From NCBI GenBank assembly GCA_948146395.1, contig OX411548.1, forward strand, positions 37,704,912 through 37,768,911: 64,000 nucleotides of DNA, given 5' to 3'. This stretch comes from Fragum whitleyi (taxonomy: Eukaryota > Mollusca > Bivalvia > Cardiida > Cardiidae). The notes beneath the pieces are model-generated. The model made no database searches. It was not told where the DNA came from and saw nothing but the letters and a program-made list of their open reading frames with translations. How positions within the stretch are numbered: the first letter of the stretch is position 1; every line of letters begins with the position of its first letter. Positions 43,990 through 53,872 of the stretch are shown here, in pieces. Both the position numbers and the translations under genes were made by a program.

Positions 43990-44700
43990 GCTATATGACA
44001 TAGGTTTTAACCCCTGGAGTTTCCCATATTTATCTGAGCATCGTAAACATTCGGAACACCACTCGGCCAATCTCACGATCAACCTCGGATGTACATAGAC
44101 GGACTATTTTCAAAAATTACGGGAAAACCTTGGAAAAACTCGATGACGTCATTTAAAATGGCGTTATCCCTCGAAACCTTGAGTGAAAACGTTCGACGTC
44201 GCCAACGCTACTCGTTTGAAGTCACTGACGTGAAACCATCGAATCCTTATATAAATAACTTTAGATTCTTAAAAAACGGCTAAAAATCTTAATTTTTGAG
44301 AATGACTGTCATTCTCAAAAATTAAGATTTTTCAGCCGTTATTTACTGTAAAAGATATAAATCTACAGTGCTCGTTTTCTTACACTGTTTCCGGCTAACA
44401 AAATGCACGATTTTGTTACATACCCATCCGCCTTACATACATCCGAGGTCATTCGTCTCAACTCGGCCGATTCCGTAACCTACATTTAGATCGGAGACTT
44501 CGGAGATCACCCGAGAATTGCCGAATGATCCGAGGTATGTTGTAGTTTACGGAAATGGCCGAGTGATGTTCCGAATGCATCGTAAACACACGATTCGATC
44601 TCGATTTGGAAGAGTAGCATAGCGTCATTACCCGATATATTTGGCTAATGTTAAAAACGACGTTCGTTTCGTTAAGCGTATTGTCCAAGTGGTAATAAAT
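43990..44700. repeat. Y-family large foldback
   Basis: CATCGTAAACATTCGGAACA with CCACTCGGCCAAT on the left pairs with GGCCGAGTGATGTTCCGAAT and GCATCGTAAACAC on the right. At the centre, 44273-44340 is a nearly perfect hairpin (AACGGCTAAAAATCTTAATT against AATTAAGATTTTTCAGCCGT). One TGACGTCA lies at 44144. The 60-76 codon frames here follow the arms and are not genes. Confidence 0.7.
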
Positions 44701-44768
44701 AGAGAGTAACGTAATGCTTTACGCCTGGGCTCCGAGGATGGTGTTACTCCCCGGTCTAACAGACCACG

Positions 44769-45192
44769 ATATAGGGGATAATCGTTTGTTTCAGTGTAAG
44801 ATCGATTTATATTTCATTGAGTGAACAACAAAAGCTATATTTTCACGAGTGGCTGAGCCACGAGTGAAAATATAGCTTTTGTTTTTCACGAAAAGAAATA
44901 TTAATCGATCTTACTCGAAAAACAAACGATTATTCTATTTCTTTAATGCAAAAATGAGACAAAATGTGAAATTTCTAGGACATATTTTCGTAAAGCGCGT
45001 CATTTTGCGCGTGAATGCTAGGCAACGTTCATTGTGACGTCACTTATTTCGCCCCGCATAGATGACGTCAGATAGGATGAAATGCACCAAAGCAGGGTAT
45101 AAGTTTTTGATAATTTCACTGCTTTTGCGGTGAGATTATCAAGTGATAATCTACCGTTGTTTCTCGATAAACCACCGAAAAGCATTAAAGAA
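44769..45192 (+). mobile_element. Z-family MITE, well-preserved copy
   Basis: Nearly the same as 36239-36664: ATAATCGTTTGTTTCAGTGT, the TTTTCACGAGTGGCTGAGCC palindrome, AAAGCGCGTCATTTTGCGCG, TGACGTCA at 45035 and 45063, and the end TAAACCACCGAAAAGCATTA. Confidence 0.8.
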
Positions 45193-45944
45193 TTCTAAAA
45201 TAATCGTAGTACATCAGTAGAGCGCATTTTACCCGATTAGCTACAAATTTGACCATCCTTGGATATGGCTTTTTCTTTGACACCACCGGAGTGTTCCCGA
45301 CTGCCTCCGTGAAACTGCGATGCGAACCCATTCACATCTACTACGATCGATCGCGATTTATTTCGGGTTAAAGAGACTAGTTACCACGAAATAGTTCGAC
45401 GCAGACCGACTCTGCCGATTTTTTACTTTGAAGTTCTGCGATGAACTAAGATTGTGGCCATTGCTCAACGGCTCAGAATGGCTGATGAGACACAAAATAT
45501 TGACTGTAAACATCTTGCGATTCAATTTTGATTCTGATTTGATGCCGATTTTAGTTAGGATGCACTACTACTCTACTACTCTCTCAAAGCACACTGAATT
45601 GGAAGAATTTGAAATCAGTGAGATCGGGGTTTGTGGGACTCTTGGAAATTTGCGACCAGAAATTAGAAACAACTTTTTTTGTTCAGACAGTAATTGCCGA
45701 ATTTTAAATTTCCTTCTAAAGGAAAACACGCACAGCAAAAGAGAACAAGGTGTTGTTGACAAAATCTTTACTTCAAAATGCCGGTTTGAAAAATAGAAAA
45801 GATTAATAGCTATACATAGCCTGGAACATTCGTATATGCAGTGACCCCGCATCGTAAACGGTTCTCTAAGACACACGCATAAGTTAAGATGGCCGACGAA
45901 AATAATGTTCCTTGTTAACGATGGAGAAATATACCAGTCCTACG
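45193..45944. other. Stretch with unassigned open frame
   Basis: A 122-codon frame at 45428-45796 overlaps a 102-codon frame on the other strand. Neither has a domain, start context or intron structure that I can defend, and codon use looks like random AT-rich DNA. Not called as a gene. Confidence 0.4.
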
Positions 45945-46070
45945 CCCAGGATGACAAAGAGTCGAAAACTGTTTGGAAACTATACCCCGCCTTGCACGCA
46001 AGTGCAACGCCGGATATAATTCGCAAACAGTTTGCACCGTTTTCGTCATTCTGAAAGCAGGGCAGAATGC
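45945..46070. repeat. K-family foldback
   Basis: CAGGATGACAAAGAGTCGAA, then ATACCCCGCCTTGCACGCAA and GCAACGCCGGATATAATTCG, then GCACCGTTTTCGTCATTCTG. The order is the same as at 10593-10720. Confidence 0.7.
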
Positions 46071-47396
46071 TGAGTTTGTGGGTTAAGATTTGGAAAGACA
46101 GAGGGATAAATCGTTGCCCCACCATCTTATCGATTCTTTTATATAAATATCAGTACGTTTCCATTTAGTTTGTTAGTTACAGTCGTTATTATCATTAGAA
46201 GCAGTTCTAACCCATAGGTCTAAATGTGTAGGCCCTCATACGAGTTTTTGTTGATGAAGACGCCCACATAAGAGTATTTCACAAAAAAAAAAAAAAAAAA
46301 AAAAAAAAACATTTCGATACGTACGTACCATATAAATACTGTTTTATCATTTCATCATTTTCATGTTTTGCTTTTGCGTAGGCTCTTCCACAACCAAGCT
46401 GTTGCTTAATACACGTGACACGGCAAACAAAAAGGGTTCATCTAGAAACTCTCTTTTTTTTATTCATCCACCATACACATATACAATACATTGAAAACAA
46501 TTAATTTACAATGCGTTAACTCTCTACATAAGTCTCTTCTGTTAAATTGAATTCATTCATAGAAAAATCTCAATACACTATCATTTATCAAAGTGATTGA
46601 CGCGAAAATTTGGTCTCTATTGATTCTATGTGTCAATGGTTATGTACACAGTATGTAGCTTCATCTAGAAACTCCGTACAAAGTAATTTACAAGGGGACA
46701 TTGAAGGTCCTGAATCGCTCGGCTGATCTCCCACTCCACCAAAAATCTATAAGGCTCCTTAAACCATGCATTTGATTGTATATTGCAGTTTGAGATATTA
46801 CGGTATAATTTCAAGCGAAACTTCGCGTTTTTGTTTGGGTGATGAGGTAAATAATAGCATTTCAAGAGGTCGAAGGTCGACTGGAATATCCAAACTTCCC
46901 TCAACAGTATGACTTGGATGGCTACGGGGGACACGCTGTCGAGTCACTAAATTATAGTCCCCCGTGATGAAATTTGAAAAAAAAAAATCTTCCAATCTAA
47001 TAGTTAGTCAAAATTTTACCAAACTTCACAGGGTTTAACCTTGAGTCATGTCCTCCGCTAATTTACCCCAAAATGCCAGGATGGGCGGAAAGCATGGGTG
47101 CTATTGTCCGTCGAATCAGCTAAAAATGGTGTCAAATAGAGGAATATAACAATCTAAAAATATCTTCTCTGAAAGTAATTTTAGCATATGGCTTATTCTT
47201 GTCGAAAGCTGTTTGGATGACCTCTCTCTATTTCTTGGGATTCTTGGGGGGCTATTTTGATGCTGCCTCATCGAAAGAGGTCTCCGTAATACAACATTTC
47301 TAGTCGTCACAATTTGTACATTTATTGACATAATTTCATGAATTTTCGCACTTTGTTAAACATGTGCACACTCGCACGTAAAGCTGGTTAGAAATG
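46071..47396. other. Gene-free stretch
   Basis: A poly-A run lies at about 46285-46310. About 46990-47340 shows TTTTACCAAACTTCACAGGG and TATCTTCTCTGAAAGTAATT, phrases of D/S-type repeats, diverged and without ends. No exon is supported; frames at 46665-46995 on the - strand are unrecognised. Confidence 0.45.
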
Positions 47397-47658
47397 TGTG
47401 ACCCGTCACGCGAAAAGGGACTATCTGGGTAGTGCGTAAAGTGTCGACCCTAGTCAGACTGCGCAGTTTGCGCAGACTGACTAGGGTCGAAACTTATCGC
47501 AATCGGCTTATTTTCTGAATCAAGAATGTTCAATCTACCTTCCAGTGAAAGAATTTTTGGAATGCGACCTCTGGTTGACCAATGCTGCACCCAAGCTCTT
47601 TATCAAATATTCATTTTACAAAGTTCCCAGATGATCCCTTTTTGCGTGACGGGTCACA
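47397..47658. mobile_element. T-family MITE, best copy
   Basis: TGTGACCCGTCACGCGAAAA with GGGACTATCTGGG is answered by CCCAGATGATCCCTTTTTGC with GTGACGGGTCACA, inverted repeats of about 33 bp. At the centre CGACCCTAGTCAGACTGCGC pairs with GCGCAGACTGACTAGGGTCG. The length is 262 bp. Confidence 0.85.
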
Positions 47659-49168
47659 TATTATTCTGTGTCGTGTAAAAATGTTTTCATGTAAAACTGT
47701 TAACATAAACCTTTCATCATTTTTAGAAGATTTTTCTCTGAAACCATCTAAGAATAATTATCATCATCTGAAATTACGCATGATGAAGCTGTTTTGCTAT
47801 GCAATAATATGTCATGGAAAAAAAAAAAAAAAAAACTTTTGTCCGGCAGGTATGTAGGTAGACTGGGAACTAGGTATTTTTTCTTGGTTGATTCTTATAG
47901 CAAAGGCCTTGCCTAAGAAGAATCTGGCGGATAACACCCTGTCATCACTGAGCATTTTGGAAAAAATGCACACGGCAGCCAGAACCGCCGAAAATTATGC
48001 TGATAGCTATGTGATAACTGTGTGGATCACTGTGGTTACCTTTTGAAACCTACCTTTGCGGTTCATTTCGCTATAAGATTAAACACCGTTTTTATTTATG
48101 TATGCAGAATGTGACGTTAGGCTACAGAATAATGTTTCAAATGGATTAGAAAGAAAATAAAGCCCATCGGGTTACTTTCAACTTTGCTGTTGAAGTACGA
48201 ACTTGAAGCCACAAGAAAATTTAGGTGTGTTTGTGAAAAACAAATGCCCCCGAAACGGTATTTTTTTTTACAAATTCGACCTTGACAGATGACCTTGACC
48301 TTTTCACATGATCTTGACCTTGTAACAAGCAGATGCGTATAATTGAGATCTATCATCATACCAAATATGAGCATTGTATCTTGAATAGCCTTGAAGTAAT
48401 TGGCAATAATAATACTTTTGATAAGTTTTGCAGACTTACAGACAGACGGAAAGGCGGACAGACGGGAAACGGTAAAAAATATCTATCTATCCATCGATAT
48501 ATCGATGCAGGGGCATAGTAAATGCATATCATGACAGTTAAAATTATTACAGTATGGTAGTCTAGATAGCAGCTAAATCGAAGTATCAAATGGTATATAA
48601 AATGTCTAACGCTGCACTAGGCATTTCAGAATCCTGAAAATTTGTTTATGGACTTTTTAGATAAACTTTTGTATGTGGGTGTATCATCAATTCCGTATCA
48701 TTTACCAACTAAAATGATATGTGTCGCAGGCTCGGATCAAAACCATGGCATCCTATCATTGAAATTTTAGAGACTTGTAGACTACCAACTGCATTCTGAC
48801 GGCGGCTAGCCGCATGAAGACTCTCACCTTCGTCTTTTTACGTTAACCACACTTATCGCAAAGTCGACTTACTAAAAAATTATAATAGAACCCGATGCTC
48901 TGATATAACCCCACCCTTTCTTCGGGCGTCAAACTTGACCGTTCTTTGGGAGATTTTCGGCAAACTTGAAGCCTCTAATAAACCCCATCAAATACTACGG
49001 TGAATTCAACAATGTGTCAATGAACCCTGTCCCAAGCAAATTTCCAGCTTCTGCATTAGTTTGTTGCTTTTTGATAATTTTTCTTTGGGTTTTTCTTCAA
49101 TTTTCTGAGTGTTCTTTACCCTGCATTATTCACAAGGCCTCTACACATCACTCTTACACTATGGTAAA
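47659..49168. other. Stretch between MITEs
   Basis: Besides the J copy at 48211-48520 I see no gene. A poly-A tract lies at about 47819-47836. A frame at 47582-47857 starts in the T-family MITE. The sequence 48520-49168 has no recognised feature. Confidence 0.45.
48211..48520 (-). mobile_element. J-family element, reverse copy
   Basis: Read on the - strand it starts ACTATGCCCCTGCATCGATA, has GTCCGCCTTTCCGTCTGTCT, the core with a TCAAGGTCA (complement at 48290), and ends GGGGGCATTTGTTTTTCACA with AACACACC and TTTTCTTGT. Both ends are kept. Overlapping frames on both strands are not genes. Confidence 0.7.
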
Positions 49169-49408
49169 TGAGCCTTTGCGTGACATCTCCAACAATTTGA
49201 AATATGCATGAGGGACAAATATCGAGTAGCATAAACAGCAAAATACTGTAAATATAAAGATACCTGATGATCTACAGATATTTTGAGACCTTATCTATCT
49301 ACTAAGCGCATAGTCAAGACTCTGGTCAGACAGTGTGGATGCACAGACTGGCCAAAGTCTTTGTTTTGCGTATATTTGAAATTGTTGGAAATCTCACACA
49401 CAGGCTCA
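49169..49408 (+). mobile_element. L-family MITE
   Basis: TGAGCCTTTGCGTGACATCT with CCAACAATTT is answered by AAATTGTTGGAAATCTCACA with CACAGGCTCA. The interior has CAAGACTCTGGTCAGACAGT. Same size as the copy at 22911. Confidence 0.8.
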
Positions 49409-49631
49409 AATTATATTCATATATAAACCATCTTCCGTTTTGATCTCGACTTTGCAGTCATAGTAAATGCCCGGCATTTGGCGTCTTTGGCATATTTTCA
49501 CGTCTTAACATCTATAGCCTCTAATAAATTCCCCTCCACTTCTTATAGAAATGTTATGAATCTAGTAGTATCCCGATGAAGTATTAGAGCTTTAACGGAC
49601 TACTCTCGATCAGCACTTGTACTTAAAGAAT

Positions 49632-49872
49632 ATTGAGTCTGTGTGTGACATTTCTAACAATTCATAAAATGCGGCAAGGAAAGACTGTGACCAGCCTGTT
49701 TATCTGCACAGTCAGACCAGAGTCTTCACTTTGCGCTCTTTCGATAGGTGAGGTCTCAAAACGTCATTAGATAGACAGCAAGTCTTCTAATACACTGTGT
49801 TGCTGGCTATACTGTTGGTTCTTCGGAACCTCGCGCGTATTTAGAATTGTTGGTAATATTAGGTACAGGCTC
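49632..49872 (-). mobile_element. L-family MITE, opposite orientation
   Basis: TTGAGTCTGTGTGTGACATT with TCTAACAATT is answered by AATTGTTGGTAATATTAGGT with ACAGGCTC. The internal CAGTCAGACCAGAGTCTTCA is reversed relative to the copy 220 bp to its left. Confidence 0.7.
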
Positions 49873-49910
49873 TATGAACATTTAAGTGCAGCGAATGTCA
49901 ATAAAGATTA

Positions 49911-50152
49911 TTTACCCTTGTCATGCAGAATAAAATGTAGGCGAAATTGCATTATAATCAAATTGCTGATAGCCCCAAATGCTGTTATCTAAAGCCAGTG
50001 TTTAATTTTGATTTTTTTAGAATAACTTTTCTGGTTTAAAATTGAAAATCAGGAGGTAAAGACTAAGATCAGACTGCACCCATGTGCAGGCTGATCTTTG
50101 TCTTTTCCTTCTGCGAAAGTAGGAAAATTCCGAGTACAGCATGACAAGAATT
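49911..50152. mobile_element. M-family MITE
   Basis: TTTACCCTTGTCATGCAGAA is answered by TACAGCATGACAAGAATTA. The central hairpin is AAGATCAGACTGCACCCATG / CAGGCTGATCTTTGTC. Confidence 0.65.
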
Positions 50153-50599
50153 ATAACATCTTAGTTAGAACAACTGACACATTTTATCAAAGAACATGCA
50201 CATCTCTGCTTAATACCATTCACATCTGTAGAGTTGGAAAGAAATCCACCCATTAGTTGATGAGGAATTAAGCAGACTAAATAGCTACACAAGGACCGAC
50301 AGGCGGACCAACCAGATGACTCCTATATACCCCCTACTTATGGTTTTGGAGGGTATTAAAATGAGGGTATTTTGAAATGGCCAAGACTGTTGCTGGGATG
50401 TCTTTATGGGCAAAACACTTAATAGTTGGCCCAGTTCACCCAGATGTAGAATTTGGTAGCAGTGGGTTTAAACCACTGCCTCTCTCTTGGGAACATAAAA
50501 ACATCAAGATTGAGTGTTCGAGAGCAACTCTATATGCTTAAACTTTCGTGGCATTAAACTAAAATTAATAAGTATAAACTAACACATTTAAAAACTGTC

Positions 50600-50800
50600 T
50601 GATAAAGTTTAGGTAAGTTTGATAATCAACTTTAACCTTGAATGATGACCCTGACCTTAGAATCATCAGATGCATATCCATAAGATCTATCATCATGTCA
50701 AATATTAGCATAGTATCTACAATAGGTTTGAAGTAAAAGGCAATGTTAAGTGTTTTTTTTAATTTTGTTTTGCAAACAGACAGGCAGATGGACAATGGTA
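50600..50800 (-). repeat. J-family fragment
   Basis: In reverse it carries GATAGATCTTATGGATATGC, AATGTTAAGTG and a GTCTGTTTGCAAAACAAAAT segment. The 3' hairpin end is missing. The TCAAGGTCA core is mutated (TGACCCTGACCTTAG). Confidence 0.55.
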
Positions 50801-50820
50801 AAACAATTACAATGTAAGGA

Positions 50821-52212
50821 ACAAGAGGGCCATAGTGGCCCTAAATCGCTCACCTGAATGAACTGTCAAAAATTGTTTAACGTAGATTTAGAAAGGATGA
50901 AGAATTCTGACTTAATTTCGGGTCGATTGGGCAAAAAATGATGCCTCTACACTGCTAATAAGGCTTTTCTAAGATTTGATCCTATGACCTAGTTTTTGAC
51001 CCCACTTGACCCAATTTCAAGCTTGTCCGAGATTTCATCAAGACAATCATTCTGACCAAATTTCAGGTTTATTGGGCAAAATATATGGCTTCTAGAGTGT
51101 CTATAAGGTTTTTCTAGGATTTGACGCCGTGACCTCATTTTTGACCCCACTTGACCCAATTTCGAACTTGTCCGAAATTTCATCAAGACAATCATTCTGA
51201 CCAAATTTCAGGTTGATTGGGCAAAAAATATGGCTTCTAGAGTGTCTACAAGGTTTTTCTAGGATTTGACCCCATGACCTCATTTTTGACCCCACTTGAC
51301 CCAATTTCTAACTTGTCCGAGATTTCATCAGGACAATCATTCTGACCAAATTTCAGGTTGATTGGGCAAAAAATATGGCTTCAACAATGTCTACAAGGTT
51401 TTTCTAAGACTTGACCCTGTGACCTCATTTTTGACCCCACTTGACCCTATTTCAAACTTGTACAAGATTTTATCAGGATAATCATTCTGAGCAAATTTCA
51501 GGTTGATTGGGCAAAAAATATGGCTTCTAGAGTGTCTACAAGTTTTTTCTAAGATTTGACCCCGTGACCTCATTTTTTACCCCACTTGACCAAATTTCGA
51601 ACTTGTCCGAGATTTCATCAAGACAATCATTTTGATCAAATTTCAGGTTTATTGGGCAATAAATATGGCTTCTAGAGTGTCTACAAGGTTTTTCTAAGAT
51701 TTGACCCCGTGACCTCATTTTTGACCCCACTTTACCCAATTTCGAACTTGTCCGAGATTTCATCAAGACAATCATTCTGACCAAATTTCAGGTTGATTGG
51801 GCAAAAAATATGGCTTCTAGAGTGTCTACAAGGTTTTTCAAAGATTTGACCCCGTGACCTAGTTTTTGACCCCACTTGACCCAATTTCGAACTTGTCCGA
51901 GATTTCATCAAGACAATCATTCTGACCAAATTTCAGGTTGATTGGGCAAAAAATATGGCTTCTAGAGTGTCTACAAGGTTTTTCTAATATTTGACCCAGT
52001 GACCTCATTTTTGACCCCACTTGACCCAATTTCGAACTTGTCCGAGATTTCATCAAGACAATCATTCTGACCAAATTTCAGGTTGATCGGGCAAAAAATG
52101 TGGCCTCTAGAGTGTCTACAAGGTAAATGTTGACGACACACGACACACAACGGACGACGGACATCACTCGACCACAAAAGCTCACATTGAGCACTTCGTG
52201 CTCAAGTGAGCT
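50821..52212 (-). mobile_element. Element H: hairpin-ended element with eight 145 bp monomers
   Basis: Read on the - strand it starts AGCTCACTTGAGCACGAAGT with GCTCAATGTGAGCT, has a GTCCGTCGTCCG box, and ends CAGGTGAGCGATTTAGGGCC with ACTATGGCCCTCTTGT. Both ends match element E. Inside, + strand markers GTGACCTCATTTTTGACCCC recur near 50984, 51131, 51275, 51421, 51566, 51711, 51856 and 52001, about 145 bp apart, with high identity. The series of 60-82 codon - strand frames across the monomers come from the repeat: the period is not a multiple of three and the frames shift at each unit. Confidence 0.85.
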
Positions 52213-52371
52213 AATAAAAAATAAACAATATGATAATGGAGCATTTATTTATTGTAAAGATTTTTTCTCATATAGGCAATGTGTGGTTTTAGAATGACTA
52301 CAACATGGTGTAAACATTAAACATAAAATAGAGGTGCTTGAGCATCTGTATTACTCCACAAGCCAGCCTTG

Positions 52372-52505
52372 TATTCAGGATGACAAATTGATACAAACTG
52401 CAAATTGTTTATACCCTGCTTTACATGCAACGGCACGTGCAAAGCAGGGTATAAATTGCTAAAGATTTGCACTGTTTTGTCATCCTGGAGAAAGGCAAGG
52501 AAAAG
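52372..52505. repeat. K-family foldback, best copy
   Basis: TTCAGGATGACAAATTGATA, ATACCCTGCTTTACATGCAA, CGTGCAAAGCAGGGTATAAA and TTGCACTGTTTTGTCATCCT lie in order, a near-perfect 130 bp palindrome. Confidence 0.8.
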
Positions 52506-52710
52506 GGAATAAAGTTTACCTTTCCAGGAATGTGATGGAAGGTTACATATGGAAGCTCAAAATATGGTTACAATCAATCCTCTTAATCCTCTAGAATCTG
52601 ATGTAATTGTTAGATCATAATTTTTCTGGCTGTCAATGGATGGATGCATGACAGACAGAATGCCATGAAAATAACCCTGCTGCCTTTTGTCAGCAGAACT
52701 ACAAATTAAA

Positions 52711-52967
52711 TGTAACATGTCAAACAAAAAGGGACCATATGGGATCTTTGTGAAATAATATTTTAAAACGGATTCTTTTGGATAGACATAAAATAGATGT
52801 CGATTTCAAAAATTCTTACATAACAGAGAAGAATTTCTATTCTAGATTCAGACAATCTACAAGGAGCAAAAACGTTTTGACTTGACAGTCTGAGTCTGAG
52901 CAAGTTGACCTGGCAGACTGGGGTCAATACATTTGATACTTCCCAGATGGTCCTTTTTGATGTCACA
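52711..52967. mobile_element. T-family MITE
   Basis: TGTAACATGTCAAACAAAAA with GGGACCATATGGGA is answered by TCCCAGATGGTCCTTTTTGA with TGTCACA. Interior AGTCTGAGTCTGAGCAAGTT corresponds to the central part of other copies. Confidence 0.7.
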
Positions 52968-52976
52968 AATTGATAG

Positions 52977-53045
52977 CTCAGTGCAAAACAGCTGAAACTG
53001 CCTATATGATTATAGGCAGATACAACTGTTTCCCACTAAACCATC
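52977..53045. repeat. N-family foldback between two T MITEs
   Basis: AGCTCAGTGCAAAACAGCTG with AAACTGCCTATA is answered by TATAGGCAGATACAACTGTT. It sits almost exactly between T-family copies at 52711-52967 and 53049-53299. Confidence 0.7.
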
Positions 53046-53048
53046 GAA

Positions 53049-53299
53049 ATGTGACCTATCACTAGAAAAGAGACCATCTGGGAAGACCCTAAAATAATTT
53101 TTGAAAACGATTTTAAGCCCCGGGTCAACCTAAAGTCACATTTTGATATTTCAATTACATAAGATGGTAGCACAGTCAATATTCAGAAAATTGACTAAAA
53201 GAGATAAAAGAATTTAAATCCTGTTCAGCATGCACAGTCTGACCAGGGTCAAAACTTTCCTTACTTCCACAATGATCTCTTTTCATATGGCAGATCACA
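53049..53299. mobile_element. T-family MITE
   Basis: ATGTGACCTATCACTAGAAA with AGAGACCATCTGGGAAG is answered by ATCTCTTTTCATATGGCAGA with TCACA. It contains AGTCTGACCAGGGTCAAAAC, like the central stem of 47397-47658. Confidence 0.65.
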
Positions 53300-53584
53300 A
53301 TCTATCACAAGACTAACATTAATGTGTTCACCTGAGTTAGCTTTTACAAATTTATTCAAACAATTAATAAAAATTCAGAATTTCACTAGTCAACAAGCTG
53401 ATTAGAAAACCTATTGTCTATTTGAAATACAAACTTTCACAGAAGAATGATTAGACATTTACATACTGGTCCTAGGAGAAATTTATTTGTTACTGTTTAT
53501 GATGTGAATTTTCTCACACCCCTCTCTCACAATACCATGACATTTTGATGACTCTGATGATTGAATCAAAATCTAAACAAAAGC

Positions 53585-53872
53585 ACCGCCTACCGTTGTC
53601 AATGCTGGGCAGTAGGTGCTGGATAATGCAAAAAATATAAGTCAAAAAGAGGCAAAAACTCTTGCAAAAATGCTTCAGTTAAACCACTTGATGGCCTTGA
53701 TAGCTCTCATGATGGTGAACCTACCAAGTTTCATGAAGTTATCTTGAATAACAAAAGAGATATGGCTAAGGTTAAAGTTTGTTATGCCAACGCTAACACA
53801 AACACGAATGAAGCCAAGGTGATAACAATACCTAGGGTTTTCTCCAAAAACAGCAAAGCTAAAAATAATCAT
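53585..53872 (-). repeat. S-family dispersed repeat, reverse copy
   Basis: It runs from GCACCGCCTACCGTTGTCAA to ACAATACCTAGGGTTTTCTC with CAAAAACAGCAAAGCTAAAA, the complement of 5118-5402. Confidence 0.65.

Noticed and set aside
45428..45876. 122-codon + strand and 102-codon - strand frames
   Set aside because: They overlap on opposite strands, have no recognisable motif, and no supporting neighbours. I cannot tell them from chance.
50989..52177. Series of similar 60-82 codon - strand frames
   Set aside because: They are the eight 145 bp monomers of element H translated in changing frames. A period not divisible by three and the lack of any start or splice context argue against coding.
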